From contig CANEFU010000016.1 of NCBI GenBank assembly GCA_947426875.1, positions 1 to 11,614 on the forward strand: a stretch of 11,614 nt of DNA, in the 5' to 3' direction. Source of the stretch: an uncultured Clostridium sp. Lineage in GTDB: Bacteria; Bacillota; Clostridia; TANB77; CAG-508. Position 1 is the first letter of the stretch. Each line of letters begins with the position of its first letter. A model generated the notes under the pieces. The model did not search any database. It was given only the letters and a program-made list of their open reading frames with translations, and was not told the origin of the DNA. The translations under genes were made by a program, and so were the position numbers. Positions 8,021 to 11,614 of this stretch are shown here, piece by piece.

Positions 8021-8038
8021 AAAATAAGGATTTGGAGG
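8021..8038. repeat. Decayed half copy of the GC-core repeat
   Basis: AAAATAAGGATTTGGAGG matches one arm of the repeat found at 3720, 5255 and 8091, but the core and second arm are missing. It lies about 65 bases from the full copy at 8091, in the 170-bp gap between the dGTPase-like gene and hslO. Confidence 0.5.
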
Positions 8039-8090
8039 CTAATTGCAATTTTTTAGAATGTATTTTTATATCTTCGTCCTAAAATAAAAT

Positions 8091-8119
8091 AAGGATTTTG
8101 GGGCCGTCCCTCAATCCTT
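8091..8119 (-). terminator. hslO terminator, copy 3 of the GC-core repeat
   Basis: Read on the minus strand: AAGGATTGAGGG, loop ACGG, CCCCAAAATCCTT, then ATTTTATTTT. Outer and inner stems pair, with a small internal mismatch. The orientation relative to the upstream gene is the same as in the other two copies. It begins 2 nt after the hslO stop. Confidence 0.75.
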
Positions 8120-8121
8120 GT

Positions 8122-9003
8122 TTAAATCCTTGTTATGATTTCTTCTAATTCCTGTTTCGAAAATTCATATGTTGTATTACAAAAATGACATACTAATTCT
8201 GCTTTTCCATCAGTTTCTACAATTTCTTGTAATTCCTTTTTTCCTATTGTCATTAATCCTTCTGCCATATGCTCTTTAGAGCAGTCGCATTGAAATACTG
8301 GTGTGATGTTTTCTTCTATGATTTCAACTTTTTCGTCTCCTGTTATTTTTTGTGCTATTTCTTTTAATGTCAATTTCTCATCTAACATTTTCGACATAGC
8401 TCCCGCTTTAAAGATTGCTTGCTCTACTTGGGATATTTCTTCTTCTGTTGCATCTGGCATTGGATTGATTAAATATCCTCCTGCTGATTTTACTCCGTTT
8501 TTATCTACTAGTACTCCTAATGCCACTGCTGAATTTCTTTGCTCAGAATTAACAAAGTAATTAGCAAAATCATCTGCAATTTCTCCTGATGTTAAAGGAG
8601 AAATTCCTATATAAGGGTCTTTTAATCCAATGTCTTTTATTACATTGATATATCCCTCATATCCAACTGCTCCACCTACATCTAGTTTTCCAAATTCGTT
8701 TAAGGGCATATCTACTTGCGGATTGACTACATATCCTTTTACTCTTGGAAAATTATTGGTAGTTGCTACCATCATTTCAATTGGTCCATTTCCTTTGATT
8801 TGTATGGTTAACTTATCCTTTACGCTTTTCATTTCTGCTCCCATGATAGCAGTTATGGTTAGCATTCTTCCAAATGCTGCCGTTACTACTGGGCTTAGGT
8901 CATGCGTTTTTCTTGCTTTTTCTACTAATTGTGTTGTGTCTGCACATATAACTGATATTTTTCCATTATAAGCCAAAAATTTTATTATTTGATTATTTTT
9001 CAT
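8122..9003 (-). CDS. hslO: Redox-regulated chaperone Hsp33
   Basis: Cytoplasmic holdase chaperone activated by oxidative unfolding. In the 293-residue product the C-terminal zinc site is complete: CDC then CHFC, the CxC and CxxC pairs that bind zinc when reduced and form disulfides when oxidised. The N-terminal core shows the family pattern, including SPVVTAAFGRML and GNGPIEMMVATT. I chose ATG 9001-9003 because GGAAGGTG sits at proper distance and the family starts here. The frame also opens at 9045, but that ATG falls on the predicted transcription start and has no ribosome binding site. The gene is probably transcribed alone, from a consensus promoter to the repeat terminator. Its last codons ACA AGG ATT TAA nearly duplicate the first bases of that repeat. 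Confidence 0.92.
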   Translation of the reverse strand: MKNNQIIKFLAYNGKISVICADTTQLVEKARKTHDLSPVVTAAFGRMLTITAIMGAEMKSVKDKLTIQIKGNGPIEMMVATTNNFPRVKGYVVNPQVDMPLNEFGKLDVGGAVGYEGYINVIKDIGLKDPYIGISPLTSGEIADDFANYFVNSEQRNSAVALGVLVDKNGVKSAGGYLINPMPDATEEEISQVEQAIFKAGAMSKMLDEKLTLKEIAQKITGDEKVEIIEENITPVFQCDCSKEHMAEGLMTIGKKELQEIVETDGKAELVCHFCNTTYEFSKQELEEIITRI

Positions 9004-9052
9004 CCGAAACACCTTCCCTATGTATTCATTAATTTTTACGTCCATTCGTCAT

Positions 9053-9081
9053 ATTATATCAAAAAAACTATCTTCTGTCAA
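9053..9081 (-). promoter_or_regulatory. Consensus sigma-A promoter of hslO
   Basis: On the minus strand TTGACA (9076-9081), exactly 17 nt, then TATAAT (9053-9058). The predicted start of transcription is near 9046, which leaves a leader of about 43 nt before ATG 9003 and rules out the upstream ATG. Confidence 0.85.
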
Positions 9082-9086
9082 AATTT

Positions 9087-9114
9087 AAAAAAGAGATTAC
9101 CACCTAGTAACCTC
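9087..9114 (-). terminator. Terminator of the rpiB/tagO-rubredoxin operon
   Basis: On the minus strand GAGGTTAC, loop TAGGTG, GTAATCTC, then TTTTTT: an 8-bp stem with one G-U pair. It lies 11 nt past the stop codon of the shifted rubredoxin frame, and not right after the zero-frame stop at 9229. This fits a transcript unit that includes the rubredoxin segment. Confidence 0.75.
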
Positions 9115-9125
9115 CTTCTCCTCAT

Positions 9126-10362
9126 TTATTGATGTGTTTCAAACATATCTTTTCCTTCTCCACAAACAGGACATACCCATGTTTCTGGCAAATCTTCAAA
9201 TGATGTTCCTGGTTTGATTCCTGCTTTTTCATTTCCGTGATTTCGGATTATAAATATATTTACATTGAATACACTCATATCTTTGCGTTTCTACCTTCTC
9301 AGACTGAAAATTCTTATATCCTAATCCTAATGCAACAATTACCATAAGCAAGAAAGATAAAGCTTTCCAAATACCACTTTCTAAAGTGATAATAGCAAAC
9401 AACCCAAAAGTTGCTCCTATTCCATACAAAATTAACACCGCTTGTTTTTGACTAAATCCTCTAGATACAATCAAGTGATGTAAATGTCCTTTGTCTGGTC
9501 TAAAAATTGCTTTGATTGATTTCCCTTTAATTAATCTTCTAATAATCGCCCAAACTGTATCAAATATTGGTAACCCTAATGCTAGTAATGGTAATACAAT
9601 AACTACCGCTGTATAGGTTTTTGCTACTCCTAAAATAGAAATAATCGACAATGAAAAACCTAAAAAGTTAGAACCTGTATCACCAATAAAAGTTTTCGCT
9701 GGTGAAAAATTAAATGGTAAAAATCCAACTAATGCTCCAGAAATAGCAGTAACTAGTAAAATTGAGATAAGTGGTGAGCCATTCAAGACAAATATAATCA
9801 ATAAGGATACAGATGATATAACAGAAATTCCTGCTGATAATCCATCTAATCCGTCAATTAAATTAATGGCATTCGTTACTCCCACAATCCATCCTACCGT
9901 TAAAATAATAGAAAATAATTCTTTTAATTCTTCTGTTTGTAAAAATGCTGGTGTTATTTCATCTATTCTTATCCCAAATGTTACCACTATAATTGCTGCT
10001 AGAACTTGTCCTGCTAGCTTTACCAATGGTTTTATGGTTATAATATCATCAACAATACAAAAAACTGATATTACTATAATTCCTAGAAACATTCCTAGCA
10101 ATTTCATGCCATACTGTTCTGAGCCAAATAAATCAATTTTATTCTCTAAGCTCATAACAATTAGTAAATAACTAACTGCTACTAAAAATCCTAATATAAC
10201 AGCTGGTCCACCAAATTTAGGCATTGCTTTTTTATGCATTCTTCTTTCGTCTTTTTCTATACTGACGGCTCCTACTTTTCGTGCTATTTTTATTGTATAT
10301 GGCGTTGCCATAAAAGTTACTATAAAGGCTAGCAAAAAAGCAATGGCTATATCTCCCCACAT
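9126..10362 (-). CDS. tagO: TagO/WecA-type transferase fused to rubredoxin by a +1 shift at CGG 9235-9237
   Basis: Polytopic membrane enzyme that transfers a sugar-1-phosphate, usually GlcNAc-1-P, from UDP-sugar to undecaprenyl phosphate, starting teichoic acid or other surface polymers. Motifs: RRMHKKAMPKFGG, DD at 105-106, NLIDGLDGL at 167-175, FIGDTGS with Asp228, and RPDKGHLHH ending at His296. About ten hydrophobic segments are visible. The zero frame stops at 9229-9231 after 377 codons, in the middle of a rubredoxin domain (CIQC at 364-367, then YIYNPKS). Skipping one base at 9237 continues GNEKAGIKPGT, FEDLP, W, CPVC, GKDMFE to TAA 9126-9128, a complete consensus rubredoxin in a 411-residue product. 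The second part has no start codon or ribosome binding site of its own. AGGAGG before the start overlaps the rpiB stop. Confidence 0.85.
9229..9240 (-). other. Candidate +1 recoding site TCA CGG AAA TGA
   Basis: The zero frame reads TCA CGG AAA TGA. Skipping the C of CGG (position 9237) gives TCA GGA AAT GAA, Ser-Gly-Asn-Glu, placing the conserved rubredoxin Gly correctly after NPKS. The same layout occurs in the LysR-family gene at 4657-4668. Confidence 0.55.
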
Positions 10363-10374
10363 AAATTTTGCCTC

Positions 10375-10821
10375 CTATTTCATGTTCTTGTTTTCTATTT
10401 CTCCAATTAGTTTTACTCTTTCCTCATGTCTTCCACCTTCAAACTCTGTGGCAATCCACATTCTTATCATACAAATAGCCTCGTTTACAGTTACATCATC
10501 TGCTCCCATAGCTAAAACATTGGCATTGTTGTGTAATCTTGAAAATTTAGCTGTGAATTCATTGTGACAAAGTGCACATCTAATTCCTTTAACTTTATTT
10601 GCGGCAATACTCATTCCTATTCCTGTACCGCATAAAAGAACTCCAAAATCCACTTCTTTATTTATTACAGATTTTGCTACTATGTATGCAAAATCAGGAT
10701 AGTCATCTATTGGTGTATTATTTGTACTTTTATCTATAAATTCATATTCTGATAAAAGAGCTATTATTTCTTTTTTTTCATTTACACCATTATGATCAGT
10801 TGCTATTGATATCTTCATCAT
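10375..10821 (-). CDS. rpiB: RpiB/LacAB-family sugar-phosphate isomerase
   Basis: Cytoplasmic isomerase, most likely ribose-5-phosphate to ribulose-5-phosphate in the pentose phosphate pathway. The 148-residue product has the family length and motifs: ATDHNG (Asp9, His10), the phosphate-binding CGTGIGMSIAANK from Cys64, HNNAN from His97, and the C-terminal GGRHEERV. Two adjacent ATG codons start the frame; AAGGAG lies six bases before the first. It overlaps the end of the ATP-grasp gene by 26 nt and is 12 nt from the transferase start, so the three form one operon. Family members also isomerise allose, galactose or other sugar phosphates, and the surface-polysaccharide neighbours leave that open. 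Confidence 0.88.
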   Translation of the reverse strand: MMKISIATDHNGVNEKKEIIALLSEYEFIDKSTNNTPIDDYPDFAYIVAKSVINKEVDFGVLLCGTGIGMSIAANKVKGIRCALCHNEFTAKFSRLHNNANVLAMGADDVTVNEAICMIRMWIATEFEGGRHEERVKLIGEIENKNMK

Positions 10822-11614
10822 TTAATTCTCCTTTTTTATTCATTACTTTTTCAAATATAGGTAATAATCCTATTCCATCAGTTCTGTGAGGTGGTAATTG
10901 ATAAAGGTCATGTCCAGGAAATTCATTTCCCTCAATTAAGAAAGGATCTTTAACTCCTAAACAAACATCCCATCCTATGTATCCAATCTCTGGAATTTCT
11001 TTTGAAGCTTGCTGAGCAAAACGTTTTATTCTTGGCCATTTTGGAATTTGAAACCATAAAATTTGTTCATCTGTTACTGGATGCCTTTCGTAAATATTTC
11101 CTGATTTGTCTATTGCTAAATAATCTATAATACCCGTTTCAATATTGATTGGTGCAACTAAACCACCATGGTTAAAATTATCTACTACATCATTATTATT
11201 ACCTATTCTTAAGAACGCAGTAACTATTTCACCATTTAAAGTTACAATTCTTATTGTATTTATTGATGAAGGATGTAATTTACCTATTTCTTCACATTGA
11301 ACTGCTATTTCTTCTACTAAAGGCCTTTTAGTTTCTACTAAAGTATTATATATTTCCTTAACATTTTTCTTATTGACATTAAATATTTCGACACCTTTTC
11401 CACAACATTCATCTAAAGGTTTTACTAATATTTTTCCATGCTTATCACAAAAATTTTTAAACTCTTCAAAATTATCTTCTGTGTCTGTTATTTCCATCCA
11501 GTCTCTTAATAAATATTTATTAAACCTTTTATTAAACTCTATTTTGTTTTTAAAATATTTATAATAGTCTGGATTATTATATTTTTTTACTATTTCATTA
11601 TTAATTCCACGAGT
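10796..11614 (-). CDS. Sugar-transfer-associated ATP-grasp protein, 5' end outside the window
   Basis: The minus-strand frame is open from the right edge to TGA at 10796-10798, 272 codons. The visible ATG at 11497 is internal, since 39 further codons upstream read TRGINNEIVKKYNN and on to LLRDWM. The sequence fits the ATP-grasp family found with polysaccharide genes (ATPgrasp_ST type): RDWM, ILVKPLDECCGKGVEIF as the nucleotide-binding lobe, HPSSINTIRIVTLNGEIV, the HGGLVAPIN segment, and a C-terminal GYIGWDVCL with EGNEFPGHDLYQ supplying likely metal-binding Glu and Asn. Such enzymes join a carboxylate to an amine or thiol using ATP. The substrate is unknown. Position before rpiB and the TagO-type gene suggests a role in cell-surface polymer assembly, which is inference. 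Confidence 0.75.
   Translation of the reverse strand, partial: TRGINNEIVKKYNNPDYYKYFKNKIEFNKRFNKYLLRDWMEITDTEDNFEEFKNFCDKHGKILVKPLDECCGKGVEIFNVNKKNVKEIYNTLVETKRPLVEEIAVQCEEIGKLHPSSINTIRIVTLNGEIVTAFLRIGNNNDVVDNFNHGGLVAPINIETGIIDYLAIDKSGNIYERHPVTDEQILWFQIPKWPRIKRFAQQASKEIPEIGYIGWDVCLGVKDPFLIEGNEFPGHDLYQLPPHRTDGIGLLPIFEKVMNKKGELNDEDINSN

Noticed and set aside
9004..9045. Longer hslO from ATG 9045, which would contain an in-frame CGG
   Set aside because: That ATG lies at the predicted transcription start of a consensus promoter, has no ribosome binding site, and family proteins begin at MKNN. The CGG there is therefore in the untranslated leader and does not count against the CGG observation.
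9126..9236. Rubredoxin half as an independent gene
   Set aside because: The frame has no start codon or ribosome binding site before GNEK, and the first CxxC pair lies in the transferase frame.

Overview
The window is very AT-rich, with strong AGGAGG-type ribosome binding sites and near-consensus sigma-A promoters. Its families are ClpE-type unfoldase, family II pyrophosphatase, Hsp33, TagO-type transferase and rubredoxin. Together these point to a low-GC Gram-positive anaerobe, most likely an uncultured clostridial relative. No tRNA, rRNA, CRISPR array or insertion sequence was seen.

Layout: (1) 1-589, minus: a membrane-anchored DUF4163-like protein running off the left edge. (2) 766-3726, plus: a ClpE-like AAA+ unfoldase followed by pgsA, a two-gene operon closed by a long hairpin. 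(3) 3824-5251: an unrecognised 127-residue gene (minus) and a LysR-family regulator (plus), divergent across an intergenic region holding a perfect 18-bp palindrome. (4) 5288-7951, minus: a divergent HD-domain dGTPase-like gene followed by the manganese-dependent pyrophosphatase ppaC. (5) 8122-9003, minus: the redox chaperone hslO with a consensus promoter. (6) 9126-11614, minus: a surface-polysaccharide-flavoured operon of an ATP-grasp protein (5' end outside the window), rpiB, and a TagO/WecA-type transferase whose C-terminus carries a rubredoxin domain.

The most interesting observation concerns two genes broken by the same kind of lesion. The LysR gene and the TagO-rubredoxin gene are each interrupted once. 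In both, the family consensus is restored exactly by skipping the C of an in-frame CGG codon, so that the next codon is GGN (Gly). In both, the unshifted frame ends at a stop after one further codon (CGG TTG TAA and CGG AAA TGA). By my reading of all other coding sequence in the window there is no other in-frame CGG, although CGT, CGC, CGA, AGA and AGG are all used for arginine. This suggests that CGG may be unassigned or hungry in this organism and may serve as a +1 recoding site. Coincident mutation or assembly error remains possible.

A second theme is a dispersed palindromic repeat with a GC-rich core (GGGGACGGCCCC). It sits exactly at the 3' ends of pgsA, ppaC and hslO, always in the sense of the gene it follows, and overlaps two of the three stop codons. 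It probably acts as a terminator, but its conserved loop suggests a spreading repeat family.
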